DNA of 42,967 nt from a virus. Both the position numbers and the translations under genes were made by a program. Each line of letters opens with the position of its first letter. Position 1 is the stretch's first letter. This document shows positions 20,652-30,423 of this stretch, piece after piece. The notes beneath the pieces are model-generated. The model was given only the letters and a program-made list of their open reading frames with translations, searched no databases and was not told the DNA's origin. Location of the stretch: the IMG/VR virus record IMGVR_UViG_3300020215_000086, positions 1 to 42,967 of that record, one strand, 5' to 3'.

Positions 20652-22301
20652 TCATGCGACCGTCACCGAGACCGGCGAGGCGACATAGGGCTCGAACGTC
20701 GCCTTCGTAAAGGTGACAGCGCCCACGTTGAATGTGGCTACCTGTGCTATAAGATTTCCTGGTACCACGTTGAAACTGTGTTTCAAAGTAGAGTCATAGT
20801 GGATCAGCGCCTGCGATCCGGTGAGGCTAAGCCGGATTTCGAAGGGGAAGGCGGGGAAGTCAGCGTTCGCGCCTTCCGTGTCAGAGTTCGACACATAGCC
20901 GCGAATTTCATTTCCTGACGCTGAGCCTATTACCGCAGGGCCATCTCGACCACTACCCGATAACAGGTCGTCCAGCAACGCCACGCCCGCGTTCGTTTCG
21001 CACCCGGTAACCTCCACCCGCATCACGCCGGTCGCCACGCCGAGCGACTTGGAGAGCCCGTCCCACGAGCTGGCGGTGTCGTCATCGACCGTGATCCGGC
21101 CGTTATCGAAGGTCACGACGGGGGTGCTAATGGCCGTCCAGATGTTGGTGTCCCATGCACCAGTTGTGGAGAAGCGGTTGGCCGTGCTGTCGTGGCCGTA
21201 GCCTTGCGCCCGCGTGGTCCCGCCCGCCTCCACTACGTTCTCCACGAACGCGTGTGAGCCGTTCGCGACACCAACGTCCATGCCGGTGATCGACTGATGG
21301 GTGATCGAGTCGGCAGTGGCGCTCTTGGCCTCGCCGGAGTGGCCAGACCACACCCGCTTAATGATCGTCGAGTAGGGCGCGAGGATTGTCCGCACGTCCG
21401 CGGCGTTCAGCGGCTGGTAGCTGGCCGGATCGCCGGTCATGGCGACCAGCGGCTTCTCGTTGAAGACGTGGACCTTCTGCCCGGCAGTGTTCGCTGCACT
21501 CAGTTCATTACTTAGGAAGGTGCGGACCTTCGGCGGGACATAGGCGACTTCGTGGTTGCTCGATCCGGGCTGGAAGTCGTCGTTGTCGTTGTCGCTGTTG
21601 AACCAGGGATCGAGGAAGATCAGCCGGGTGTCGCCTATCACCACGGAAAAGTAGGTGTCGCTCATCCCCGTAAAGGCCAACCATTCGGCCTTTGTGAGAT
21701 AGTCGATGTCGTGGTTGCCGAGCCCGAAATAAACCGGGATGTCGCCCAGCCGGGCGAGCTCGGCGTTGATCGCCGCCCACGCGGCTTCGTCCGCCGCCTT
21801 CGACCCGCCACCGGCCCCGTCGAACCCGGCCGTCGTGTCGCCTAGGATGATGACAGCATCCGGCGCGGTCTGTTGGGCGTGATCGATCGCCGCCGCGAGG
21901 CCGGACGTGCCGCCCTCGAAGCTGGTCATGATGAGGAACCGCTCACCACCAGCACGCGGCAGACGTCCGTCGTCAAACAGGTTCGGATACACCGCCGCGC
22001 CGTCGCTCAGGATCGAGGTCGCCACGCCGTACTCCGCGTAGAGGCTTCCAGAGCCCGCAGTCGGGATGCGGACTTTCCAGGTGGAAGTAACGCCGGAGGT
22101 GTAGGACAGGCGGTACTGATCGAGCTGGGTGCCGTTGGCCAGCTTCAGGCGCACGTCGCGGAAGTCGCTCGCCATGCCCGAGGTGTACGGGACGGTGACC
22201 GTCACGACCTCGTCGTTGGCTGTAGTCGTGTAACTGGCTTCAGGGAAACCGTCCGACAAAACTCGCCTCGACGTTATACCAAGAGTTAATCTAAGTCTCA
22301 C
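20652..22301 (-). CDS. Tail protein with phosphoesterase-like domain
   Basis: 549 residues from a GTG at 22301. Residues 30-92 look like a DUF2341 beta domain (FRDVRLKLANGTQLDQYRL, GSGSLYAEYG). Residues 118-330 resemble calcineurin-type metallophosphoesterases: ILGDTTAG (154-155), YFGLGNHDID (195-198), VHVFNEKPL and WSGHSGEA. The first motif (DxH) is replaced by TSFEGG and the fourth histidine pair is altered, so catalysis is doubtful. The C-terminal 200 residues are strand-rich and Gly/Ser-rich, fit for a fibre or receptor-binding domain. Codon use is more GC-rich than in neighbours, pointing to recent acquisition. Confidence 0.72.
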   Translation of the reverse strand: MRLRLTLGITSRRVLSDGFPEASYTTTANDEVVTVTVPYTSGMASDFRDVRLKLANGTQLDQYRLSYTSGVTSTWKVRIPTAGSGSLYAEYGVATSILSDGAAVYPNLFDDGRLPRAGGERFLIMTSFEGGTSGLAAAIDHAQQTAPDAVIILGDTTAGFDGAGGGSKAADEAAWAAINAELARLGDIPVYFGLGNHDIDYLTKAEWLAFTGMSDTYFSVVIGDTRLIFLDPWFNSDNDNDDFQPGSSNHEVAYVPPKVRTFLSNELSAANTAGQKVHVFNEKPLVAMTGDPASYQPLNAADVRTILAPYSTIIKRVWSGHSGEAKSATADSITHQSITGMDVGVANGSHAFVENVVEAGGTTRAQGYGHDSTANRFSTTGAWDTNIWTAISTPVVTFDNGRITVDDDTASSWDGLSKSLGVATGVMRVEVTGCETNAGVALLDDLLSGSGRDGPAVIGSASGNEIRGYVSNSDTEGANADFPAFPFEIRLSLTGSQALIHYDSTLKHSFNVVPGNLIAQVATFNVGAVTFTKATFEPYVASPVSVTVA

Positions 22302-22302
22302 G

Positions 22303-22596
22303 TTAGGCGTCCTTCACAGAGCATTCTTCGTTGGCGATTGTGACAGCGAATTCCCTCGTCTCGCCATCTAGCATAAGATAGCCCAGCTGATCGACACCAG
22401 CGGTAGGATTGTCGCCAAAAGCCACGTAAACGTTTCCGCCTGTGCAAGTCAGCACCCAGATATCTCCGATCTGGCCTGCAATTCCTGCCACGTCAGTGTC
22501 GGTTCCCGAGGTTGTAACCGTTTCCGCATCCTTCGGAATGGACTTCGGAACCGGCTGCGTGCTGGGTTCAGTCAGTGCAATATGAACAGTCGTCAT
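22303..22596 (-). CDS. Small beta-rich virion-type protein
   Basis: 97 residues, shares the ATG/stop junction with the 1304-residue gene. Thr/Val-rich with repeated strands (DIWVLTCTGGNVYVAFG, LGYLMLDGETREFAV). Resembles small Ig-like or decoration-type proteins near fibre genes. Location or function is not shown. Confidence 0.6.
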   Translation of the reverse strand: MTTVHIALTEPSTQPVPKSIPKDAETVTTSGTDTDVAGIAGQIGDIWVLTCTGGNVYVAFGDNPTAGVDQLGYLMLDGETREFAVTIANEECSVKDA

Positions 22597-25500
22597 CAGC
22601 GTTCTCCAATTGATGCATACGCCTGTCGTTGAGCCGCGGAGAAGTTTCTCTCAAGCATGCCCTTAGAGTCCTTGTCGATCCGGGCGTTAGCGGAACGCAG
22701 GACTTTATCTATATCGAGGCCGTCAACCAAAGCGCGACCCAGGATGTTCTCGACTTCTTGAGCCTCGCCTTCTTTCAGAGCTTGTGCAAGCGCGGTGCCG
22801 TAGCGTGCGACTCGACGTTGCTGCTCTGAACGATCTTTGATTAGAGCTTCAAACTCTACAAAGCCCCGCTCAATTTCCGTCGGCTGGAAACCCGCAACAA
22901 ACAGCGCTTTGTTCCACGGATTGACTTCTTCGTCAATGATCGGATAGCCTGTGGTCAGGGATTCCAAGCCCGGATTATCGTAGACCTGAAGTCCTCGGTA
23001 GAGTATCTTGGGGGCAAAGGCCCTGGCAAGCGCTCCGCGAGCAAGCTCACTGGAGCCTGGATGTTCTCCCGTGGCCTGCCAATGGTCAAAACCAGTCCCA
23101 ACCGAGCGTCCCAAGGCTTTCGCACGCTCCCAAATAGCAAAGCTGAAGAGCATATTGGCGTCGCGAATTGGGTTAGAGGTGGCCGACGAGAAGCTGACAC
23201 CGAGAGTGGCTGGGAGTCCCATGTAGAGGGCGTCGCCTCCACGCTGACCGACGCCTGCATAGAGGGCTTCGAGCAAGTTCTTTTCATGGACTGCTTCCGC
23301 GTAGCCGTTGGCAATTGTGGGGAGAAGCGGAACTGCGGCAATACCACCAATGACTCCGGTGGTCGCCATTTGCCAGGCGAGTGGGGCCATGTTGCCTCGC
23401 GTGGCTTCGCCAGCATAAAGCATCATGTTGCTGATATAATGCGTGACCCAGTTCTTCATCGAGCCGAACAGCCGTCCGACGGGAGACGTCAGCACCATCG
23501 AGCGATCAGCCATAGCGTAGTTATACATGGTCCGCTCGGTGAAACGCTTCGCGAAGAGGTACAACGCGTCGTCAGTTAGTCCCAACAGGTCTCGTCCTGT
23601 CGCGTAAGCGGTGCTGAAAGCCACGCTTCGAGCAAGTCGTTCAGAAGCGCTGGGCATCCAGGCAGAGAGGCTGGCAATGAACTCAGGGAGGCCTTTTCCT
23701 TTGTCTCGCAGGGCGTCTCGCATTCGCATAATTTGGGCGGAACGCTGCCCTGCGAACTCTTCCAGAAATTTGGGATCAATGACTCCTTCACTAGTCGCCT
23801 TTCCGTAAAACTTCAGAAATTGCGGGTCCTTGCCAAATAACGTGGCCGTGCCTTTGGCCATGAGTTTCAGCGGATCAAGCGCCGACATAATGCCGACGGC
23901 CTTCTGTCCGCGGAAGAGCTGATACGAGTAATAAGCTGCCTTGCTTTCCGGCGCCCCGTGCATGACAAAGGCCAGTTCCGGCAACACCGTCTGAAACACG
24001 CCAAGCAGGTTTGTAACCGGGTGAGCAAAGTTCGCGAAGCCGAGCTGCAAATGCCAGAATGCAGCATTCGTGGCGTCGACAATTTTCCCCGCAGCACCTT
24101 GACCAAGAATCGGCGACAGCACTGGATCGACCGCCCGGTTAATCAACTGTGTGATAGGACCGGATTCCCCACGAAGCTGATTCAGCCGCTCGGTAAGCGC
24201 CTTGAACGTACGAGAGTCCGTTTCCCCGAGCTGCTTCATCGAACCCTGGAATAGGGCGTCGAATGCGTCTTGAGCCTCTTCGCGGTAAACCGCCTGAATA
24301 TTCCGGTGGAGCTCTTCGATCAGTTCTTGCCGCGTGCCGAACTGACCGAAGTCCCACTTAAATCCTCGAACACCTTGGGGCTTTTTTACAAAAGTCTTCA
24401 ACTCCGGCGGAATGTTACGGTGGTCACCATCCCAGATTTTGCCTCTTCGTAGGCCAGTAACGTTTTCACGAGCGAGAGCTTCCTCAATCTGCGCCGCTCG
24501 TAATTCCACTGCTCGTACGTTATTGCCGTCAGCAACAGCGATAAGATTCCCGCCTTCGTCGGTAAGCCCCATTTTAAGAGAGCCCTCCCACTTCCGAGGG
24601 AACAGGCTCCGCACGCCCTTGGGAAGACTTTTGCCCAAAGCCTTTTTAGTAGCGGCAAGCGACCCAACAACTTCGGCCTCCGTAGCCATGACGACTTTGT
24701 ACGTGTTGTAGACTCGATCGGAAATCTCGCCTTTCGCGTAGAAGTCGTCTAGAATTAGCGAGTCGGGCCGATACGCCACGAGCTTGTAGAACTGCGGAAC
24801 TTCAGCTTCGTCGAGCTCATTGATCAGGCCACGAAGTCCCGCCCGCTCGGTCGGACGCGAGCCCTCCCAAATTGTCGTGACGACGTCCTTGACGTCTTTA
24901 AGCTCTCGCTTTCCGAGCATCACGTCGGAGGTCTTTAGATCGGCAGCGTTGTAGAGGTCCTTTGCTCCCGACCACACCCAATTAGCCATTGGGCTTCGGG
25001 CGAATTGATTCAGCGTAGGCGTAAGATAGTGCTCAACGACATCCCGTAGGCCTTCAGAAACCGGACCCCGCAACGGCTCGAGAGCCTTTGCAAGTTTGCC
25101 TGTTCGTTGCATTTCAGTGTATTCAACGAACGGTAGGTTCTTATTCCGGTTGTGGCCGATTTTGAGGATTTGGCCTCCGGCGTCATAGTTAACAGTATCC
25201 GCTGGAAGCCACGAGGAATATCGCTCGTCAAGCCGCTTCCACATGCGAAGCTCTTTCGAGAACGCCGAGGGATCATCGGTTTTGAAAGCCAGCCACCGGG
25301 TCGCTCGTGGCGGCGGAGGACGAAGCCCTTTGTTCAATGCAGAATACAACATCGTCGAGCCGATGCTCCGCGGATCGGAGCCGGTCTCTCGAATGAAGCT
25401 CTTAAACACATTGGCGGTCGACTCCCCCGCAGCTCGCTGCTCAAGCCACGGCCTCATCCATTCTTGATACCCGGCCTTTTTGGCTTCCGCCGGAGCCTCA

Positions 25501-26510
25501 GGCAGTCGCCGCAGAACCACGTAGTTCCCATCGACCTCACGCCCAATGCTCCAGTCTCCAACTCGTGTAAGCTTGCTTGAAATCCGATCCAGTCGATCAA
25601 CGGCCTTATCCGTCCGAGCTTCTACGATCCGGAAAAACTGACCCATCAGGGGAAAGTCTTCTGCGAGCTCCGCCTCCGTCGCCGCAGCTTGCCAGGACGC
25701 CTGGTCTTTAAACCCAGTCTTTCCAGAGTGCGTAAACTGCCTAATGATGGTCTCTTTATTCCGGCTTAGTGCAGTACGAACGTCGTCTGGACGAAAGAAG
25801 TTTCGCTCCAACTCTCGGGCCAGGTCACCTCCCCCTTCTCCCTCGATTGCCGCGACATGGCGCTGGCGAGGGCCAGGTAACTCAGTGCGAGAATCGACAA
25901 GCCAATTGGCAAAGCGGCTCTGAGCAGCGAGCGCATCAGTCACTTCTCCCTGTTCTAGCGCAGTACGAAGCTGGCGAAGGCGGATTTGGAGCGGAGCACC
26001 ACCATCGACAGTCGGCGCAATGTCAGCAAGGCTTCGTTGCGGGAGTGTTTTCCCAGCAGATTCCACTGCCCCGATGAGCCCTCCGACGCCGGCCCCGAAA
26101 CCAAGGTTAAGCCCTGATTGCAGCAGCTGCTCGCCGAAGGGCTCTCCCCCAACGGACGACGCGATTCCAACTCGCGCCGCTTCAAAAGGCGCAAAGCGCA
26201 CAACTTCCTGCGCTGCTCGCGTAGCGATAGGCGCACGAGCGAGTCGGCCTCCGGCTGCCAAAGCCTGCACGGAATTCTCGATGAGCGGAATCGCTTTGGC
26301 GCCCTTAGCCCAACCGATGTAGGGCACAGACGTACCAAGCAACTGTGTAGTAAAGCCGCTGATCGGATGGCCGCGTCGCCAGGCTTCCACTTCGGCCGCG
26401 GGGTCCATGCCGAAGAGTTCTGGAATCGACGAGATAGTCGACTGAACAAAGCCGGTAAAATATCCAGGACCCGGCTTCTCTTGCTTCGTTCCGAGGTCGA
26501 ACAGTCCCAT
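22596..26510 (-). CDS. Very large internal virion protein
   Basis: 1304 residues, TAATG coupling with the upstream gene. Mostly helical and charged with glycine/alanine-rich hydrophobic stretches (AAGGRLARAPIATRAAQEVV, MATTGVIGGIAAVPLLPTIA) and many Arg/Glu helices. A patch VGRLFGSMKNWVTHYISNMM recalls the conserved segment of PLxRFG-type phage polyvalent proteins. No enzymatic motif was recognised. Size, position after the transglycosylase protein, and composition match T7 gp16-like proteins that are ejected to form the DNA channel across the envelope. Confidence 0.75.
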   Translation of the reverse strand: MGLFDLGTKQEKPGPGYFTGFVQSTISSIPELFGMDPAAEVEAWRRGHPISGFTTQLLGTSVPYIGWAKGAKAIPLIENSVQALAAGGRLARAPIATRAAQEVVRFAPFEAARVGIASSVGGEPFGEQLLQSGLNLGFGAGVGGLIGAVESAGKTLPQRSLADIAPTVDGGAPLQIRLRQLRTALEQGEVTDALAAQSRFANWLVDSRTELPGPRQRHVAAIEGEGGGDLARELERNFFRPDDVRTALSRNKETIIRQFTHSGKTGFKDQASWQAAATEAELAEDFPLMGQFFRIVEARTDKAVDRLDRISSKLTRVGDWSIGREVDGNYVVLRRLPEAPAEAKKAGYQEWMRPWLEQRAAGESTANVFKSFIRETGSDPRSIGSTMLYSALNKGLRPPPPRATRWLAFKTDDPSAFSKELRMWKRLDERYSSWLPADTVNYDAGGQILKIGHNRNKNLPFVEYTEMQRTGKLAKALEPLRGPVSEGLRDVVEHYLTPTLNQFARSPMANWVWSGAKDLYNAADLKTSDVMLGKRELKDVKDVVTTIWEGSRPTERAGLRGLINELDEAEVPQFYKLVAYRPDSLILDDFYAKGEISDRVYNTYKVVMATEAEVVGSLAATKKALGKSLPKGVRSLFPRKWEGSLKMGLTDEGGNLIAVADGNNVRAVELRAAQIEEALARENVTGLRRGKIWDGDHRNIPPELKTFVKKPQGVRGFKWDFGQFGTRQELIEELHRNIQAVYREEAQDAFDALFQGSMKQLGETDSRTFKALTERLNQLRGESGPITQLINRAVDPVLSPILGQGAAGKIVDATNAAFWHLQLGFANFAHPVTNLLGVFQTVLPELAFVMHGAPESKAAYYSYQLFRGQKAVGIMSALDPLKLMAKGTATLFGKDPQFLKFYGKATSEGVIDPKFLEEFAGQRSAQIMRMRDALRDKGKGLPEFIASLSAWMPSASERLARSVAFSTAYATGRDLLGLTDDALYLFAKRFTERTMYNYAMADRSMVLTSPVGRLFGSMKNWVTHYISNMMLYAGEATRGNMAPLAWQMATTGVIGGIAAVPLLPTIANGYAEAVHEKNLLEALYAGVGQRGGDALYMGLPATLGVSFSSATSNPIRDANMLFSFAIWERAKALGRSVGTGFDHWQATGEHPGSSELARGALARAFAPKILYRGLQVYDNPGLESLTTGYPIIDEEVNPWNKALFVAGFQPTEIERGFVEFEALIKDRSEQQRRVARYGTALAQALKEGEAQEVENILGRALVDGLDIDKVLRSANARIDKDSKGMLERNFSAAQRQAYASIGER

Positions 26511-28408
26511 TATTGATACTTCATCATCAGCGGACCGACAAGGCCCTTACCTGTCGCTTCTTGCATCAGGCGAGCCATGCCGTCGGGATTCTCTCGAGAC
26601 TGACGGTTGAGCTCTTTGACGATATAAACCAGCTCCGCACGCTTGGTGTCGCCACCGTAGAGGGCGGCGAGTTTCAAAATCTCAGCCTGATGCTTCTTCG
26701 GATCGCCTCCAAGAATATCCATCTTATACGGCGACTCGACGATTTCATCCGCCAAGACTTCCAAGAACGCAGCATCCCCTCCGGGGTAGCCGCTCTGTGT
26801 GCGACGCAAAGCTAGAAGGTATTCTTCCGCTTTGGCCTTCTTCTTGTCGGGCCAGCCTTCAAACAACTTGCCGTCGGCTCCAGAGAAGAAGCTCCGCCCA
26901 CCCTGAATCCGCTGAAGCGCTTCGGCTTTCAGTTCCATCAATTGGTTGCCCACATAGTAGATTGAGCGTTGAACTGACTGACCGTCAGGAGATGCGGTCT
27001 GTACTTGCATCATGCCGTTCGCGTCAATATCCAGTTTGCCGAATTGAGCAATCCTGAGCTTGTGTTCCCACAGATTACCTTTGTTCTGCCAATCAGTTTC
27101 AAGCGCAGCGTTCTTCTCCCGCGCACGCGTGCTTGCCTTTGTGAGCTCCAAATCGACGGCCTGACCTTGCCACCGCAGCATGTCTTGCTGAGCTTGGCGC
27201 TCGAGTTGCCGCTCAAGTTCTTTTCCTTGGGCCAGCCCAGCAAAGCCGCCCGCTCCCATCCGCGCCAGCATTCCAGGAATGCCGCCTTGCGAAGAGCTGA
27301 TACCTTGCGCCCAACCCGCTAAAATCAGATCACGAACTTGCTCTTGTGTTTCGCCCTCGATCTGTCGGGCCGGCCGCATGGAGGCAAGAATCTCTTCCGC
27401 ACGCGAGAAGTCTGTCGGAACGGGCATCGGTCTGTCGGGTGGAGGTCCCGGAAGCTGGACGGTTTGCGAAGCCAGCAGGGTTCCGCCGGAGGACGGCTTT
27501 CGTTGGAGTCTTTGCTTAAACGTTGCGACCGTCGTTGCCGCACCTTGAGGGAAGATTGGCGCGTTTGCCTTGATGTAAGAAGCGGGTAGTACAGCACCAA
27601 CACTTGCATCCGGGGGCAGTTTTGCGACAGTAGCAGCAAGCGGTCCTCCAAGAAATACTCCCATGTACAACTCTTCAGGCGTGGGCTTACGTCCAAGCCT
27701 CGGCGTCATTTCAGTAATCAGGTCCTCGCCATGAAACGGCGCCACAGCGTCGGAGACTTTTTCATTAAACCGCAGGTCCAGCACCCGCTTCTGCGTAGCC
27801 GCGTCGGGGATATAATACCTGCCGGATTTATCCTGTTGGATAAGTGCGGGCACTCCCCTGAGTTCGGGGATTTTATCCCCGTGGCGCTTGATCGTGGCGA
27901 GCCAAGTCTGCTCGATGAACTGATGCTTCCCGCTGGCGGTTGAATTCGGATTTTTAGCCTTCGGATCGCCACCGCTCTCACGCGCAACCCACAGCTTCAT
28001 CAACTCGCTTTCGCCCGTCGGGCTGAACGCCGCAGACTGCGGTTGCTGAGGGCTGACGCGCTGACGTTCTGCAGCCTGACGTTTGTCGTGCACAGCTTTG
28101 GGATTGTTCCACCAGGAATCGAATTGCTTCGCTACGGGCGCAACGACTTCATCCAGCCGAACAGGCGGGTTGGCTGCGAAGTTGTTAACCTTCCCAGGAA
28201 CGTTATAAAGCCAGTCACTCGCTTTACGCAGCAAAATCTCTGGCGAGGTCATCGTCGTCGGGTCGACTGGAGTCTGCCGCAGATCAACCGGCCCCCACTC
28301 GTAAGAAGGTGGATTCGGCTGCGAGGTCCAGAACGGGCCCCAAAGCTTCTTGGCGTTCTCCCAGGTCTTTTGCCGCTCAAGCGACGGTTCGTAACTGAAT
28401 ACTCCCAT
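26510..28408 (-). CDS. Internal virion protein with lytic transglycosylase domain
   Basis: 632 residues. Residues 133-175 hold the soluble lytic transglycosylase signature: catalytic Glu144 in ARESGGDP, then NSTASGKHQFIEQTW; further on is YMGVFLGGPLAA. A helical coiled region (LERQLERQAQQDMLRWQGQA) fills the C-terminal half. It should locally open peptidoglycan during DNA entry. TGATG coupling upstream and TAATG downstream join it to the other large virion proteins. Confidence 0.82.
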   Translation of the reverse strand: MGVFSYEPSLERQKTWENAKKLWGPFWTSQPNPPSYEWGPVDLRQTPVDPTTMTSPEILLRKASDWLYNVPGKVNNFAANPPVRLDEVVAPVAKQFDSWWNNPKAVHDKRQAAERQRVSPQQPQSAAFSPTGESELMKLWVARESGGDPKAKNPNSTASGKHQFIEQTWLATIKRHGDKIPELRGVPALIQQDKSGRYYIPDAATQKRVLDLRFNEKVSDAVAPFHGEDLITEMTPRLGRKPTPEELYMGVFLGGPLAATVAKLPPDASVGAVLPASYIKANAPIFPQGAATTVATFKQRLQRKPSSGGTLLASQTVQLPGPPPDRPMPVPTDFSRAEEILASMRPARQIEGETQEQVRDLILAGWAQGISSSQGGIPGMLARMGAGGFAGLAQGKELERQLERQAQQDMLRWQGQAVDLELTKASTRAREKNAALETDWQNKGNLWEHKLRIAQFGKLDIDANGMMQVQTASPDGQSVQRSIYYVGNQLMELKAEALQRIQGGRSFFSGADGKLFEGWPDKKKAKAEEYLLALRRTQSGYPGGDAAFLEVLADEIVESPYKMDILGGDPKKHQAEILKLAALYGGDTKRAELVYIVKELNRQSRENPDGMARLMQEATGKGLVGPLMMKYQ

Positions 28409-29739
28409 CAGTAGCCCGAAGCCCCTCCAAGAGCCGAACCAATGAGCGAAAGCATCTGCGGGTTACCGCCCATGAGTTGGGACAGCAAGTACCCATTCAT
28501 CCCGCCACCAACTGCCCCTTGAAACATCGAGGCGCTTCGCGGAGTTGAGCTCGTCTGCGTTTGGCTGGAGTATCCGCCGCCCGTCAACACGCTAAGCATC
28601 CGCATAAGCGGGTCCCAAGCTGCGTCCCTGTTGATTCCCCAACGCTGAAGCTCTGCGTCAAGTGCCGCTTGATCCCACTGTTGTTCCTGGTCGCCGGCTT
28701 GGCCCATGATCTGCCAGCCTTCGAGCCCCGTCCGGTTCGCCCGGTCGAGGGTTTCGATGCCCTGCATGTCGCGTTGCGTAGCCGTGTCGTACCGCTGAAG
28801 CCCCATGTCGCCGGCACCAAGTCCTTGCATTAAACGCTCCAGGCCCGTGTCGCCGATCGCCAAACCTTCGCGCGTGCGATCCAGTGCAGTATCGCCAAGG
28901 CCCAGAGCCCGAAGCCGGGTGTCGAGGCCAGCTTGCGTCCCCCAGATCGCATCTTTGCTAAGTTGGTTCGCTTGGCCGTAAAGCTGCGGCGCCTGCATCA
29001 TGCGGTCGCGCTCTTGGCCATAGTTCTGGAAGTAGATGCCTTGCGCATCGCGTCCAGCTTGCGCCAGCGCTCCCTCCATCGCACGCGAGATAATCAGGTC
29101 CGTACGGTCTCCGCCGTAAGTTCCGTTCGCAAGCGCTCCGTTTTTGATCGCCGGGTTGGCTTGTTCCCAGAAGTTCCGGAACGTGTCATACTGTGCTGCG
29201 TTGACCGCACCTCGGATGTACGGGTTTGAATCCGCCGTGAGGTACTTTCCGCTAACAGTGTCGTCGGCCAGGCTTCGGGTCAACCCGGTGCCGTAGGTCA
29301 TTCCGCCGCCAAGTCCTCGAATGAAGTCCGCGGCGTTGTTAAATTCCGGTTGAGCTCCGCGATACGCACTGGCTTGCGTTTCCCATTGAGGAGCTGCGCC
29401 TTGGTAGCGTTGACCTTGTTGCTGGAATTGCGGAGCAACGCCGAAGTAGCCTCGACCTTGGTCTCGATAACCTGCGCTGGTGGCCTCAAACTGCGGAGCC
29501 AAGCTCCGAAGTCGATCCCCGACGGCTTGCCAACCTCCTGCCGTGCTTCGCACGCCTGACAGTGCATCGCGTTGACCCTGGTTCGGGCCAGCATGAATTT
29601 GGCTTGGAGGCGGAGTCGATCCAGCACCCTGCCAAACACCCGACGCCGCCTTGTAGAGGTCGGTCATGTAGGGCTTGGCGCCATCCCAGGGCTCTTGAAT
29701 GATCTTTTGAGTTCCGCCGCTAGAAGAGCCACCGCTCAT
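28408..29739 (-). CDS. Repeat-rich virion protein
   Basis: 443 residues. Starts MSGGSSSGGTQKIIQEPWDG, a type of N-terminus seen on podovirus ejection or core proteins. Two arrays of 14-residue repeats are visible: residues 102-143 (units such as APQFQQQGQRYQGA and APQWETQASAYRGA) and 268-337 (units such as GDTALDRTREGLAI and GDTGLERLMQGLGA). The C-terminus is Gly/Ser/Met-rich. ATGA coupling with the gene before it. Likely packaged in the head and ejected with DNA. Confidence 0.72.
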   Translation of the reverse strand: MSGGSSSGGTQKIIQEPWDGAKPYMTDLYKAASGVWQGAGSTPPPSQIHAGPNQGQRDALSGVRSTAGGWQAVGDRLRSLAPQFEATSAGYRDQGRGYFGVAPQFQQQGQRYQGAAPQWETQASAYRGAQPEFNNAADFIRGLGGGMTYGTGLTRSLADDTVSGKYLTADSNPYIRGAVNAAQYDTFRNFWEQANPAIKNGALANGTYGGDRTDLIISRAMEGALAQAGRDAQGIYFQNYGQERDRMMQAPQLYGQANQLSKDAIWGTQAGLDTRLRALGLGDTALDRTREGLAIGDTGLERLMQGLGAGDMGLQRYDTATQRDMQGIETLDRANRTGLEGWQIMGQAGDQEQQWDQAALDAELQRWGINRDAAWDPLMRMLSVLTGGGYSSQTQTSSTPRSASMFQGAVGGGMNGYLLSQLMGGNPQMLSLIGSALGGASGY

Positions 29740-30110
29740 TGATTTAGCTCCATGATCGACGCGATCGGTTTCGCGCCCATGCGCTCATAAAATTTCCTAA
29801 GGACTGGATGCGACACAGCACACTGCACGTGGTCGCGGCCAGCCCGCTTCGCTATTGTTTGGAGCTTTGTCCGGATCGCCTCGGCGCAAAGGGTAAGACC
29901 TTTACCGGCAATCCCGTCGACCCACAGAGCCTTCTTAGTTAACGACGTAAGAAGAACTCCTTCACAATCTCCACTTATCCGCCACAGCGCGAGGCCCTGA
30001 TCTACGACAGCTTTCAACAGGTCCTCGGCCGTCTGGCCGTCGTATCCAATGCTATCTAGCTGGGCAAGATAATGCAAGTCCGACTCGCGTACATTCGCCA
30101 AAAGAAGCAT
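29736..30110 (-). CDS. GNAT-like acetyltransferase fold protein
   Basis: 124 residues from the ATG at 30110. Strands and helices in the GNAT order: ALWRISGDCEGVLLTSL, LWVDGIAGKGLTLCAEAI, KLQTIAKRAGRDHVQCAVSH, then PVLRKFYERMGAKPIASIM. The YxxxGA end matches 'FYxxxGF' of GNATs; the usual R/QxxGxG/A acetyl-CoA loop is weak, so activity is uncertain. A gene of this type recurs among podovirus tail genes. The frame is open further upstream over the collar gene, which is a shadow. Confidence 0.6.
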   Translation of the reverse strand: MLLLANVRESDLHYLAQLDSIGYDGQTAEDLLKAVVDQGLALWRISGDCEGVLLTSLTKKALWVDGIAGKGLTLCAEAIRTKLQTIAKRAGRDHVQCAVSHPVLRKFYERMGAKPIASIMELNQ

Positions 30111-30126
30111 TTGAATATTGACGGTT

Positions 30127-30423
30127 TTACTCGGCACGAATGATTTCCCCTGCCACATTCGGAACAGTAAACGTCGCGCCGCCACCTCCAATAACTTTCG
30201 CCAGCTGCGGATATCTTGTTCGAGGATACGACGCGCCGTCGCAGTCAAGCCAACCCGCCGGCATAGTCGCCGAAGGGTATGCAACTTGCGCTCCGATCGG
30301 CGGGTTCTTTCGAGCGAGAGCCTCCAAGTCGATGTTGTTGTCACTCATCCAGCGGCTGAAAGCGTCGGCCCACGCTTCAACGCTTGGATAGTTGCGGAAC
30401 AGCGGAGGGGGTTGAGCGCTCAT
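30127..30423 (-). CDS. Tail collar-domain protein
   Basis: 98 residues. The N-terminus (NYPSVEAWADAFSRWM) is helical; residues 45-98 match the phage tail collar domain: PIGAQVAYPSATMPAGWLDC, then DGASYPRTRYPQLAKVIGGG and FTVPNVAGEIIRAE. Such domains sit at the junction between fibre or hub and tip. Overlaps the tail hub stop by four bases. Confidence 0.8.
   Translation of the reverse strand: MSAQPPPLFRNYPSVEAWADAFSRWMSDNNIDLEALARKNPPIGAQVAYPSATMPAGWLDCDGASYPRTRYPQLAKVIGGGGATFTVPNVAGEIIRAE

Noticed and set aside
30127-30344. Extended N-terminus of the GNAT-like protein
   Set aside because: This part lies out of frame over the collar-domain gene and is Arg/Leu-rich without structure; start set at 30110 instead.
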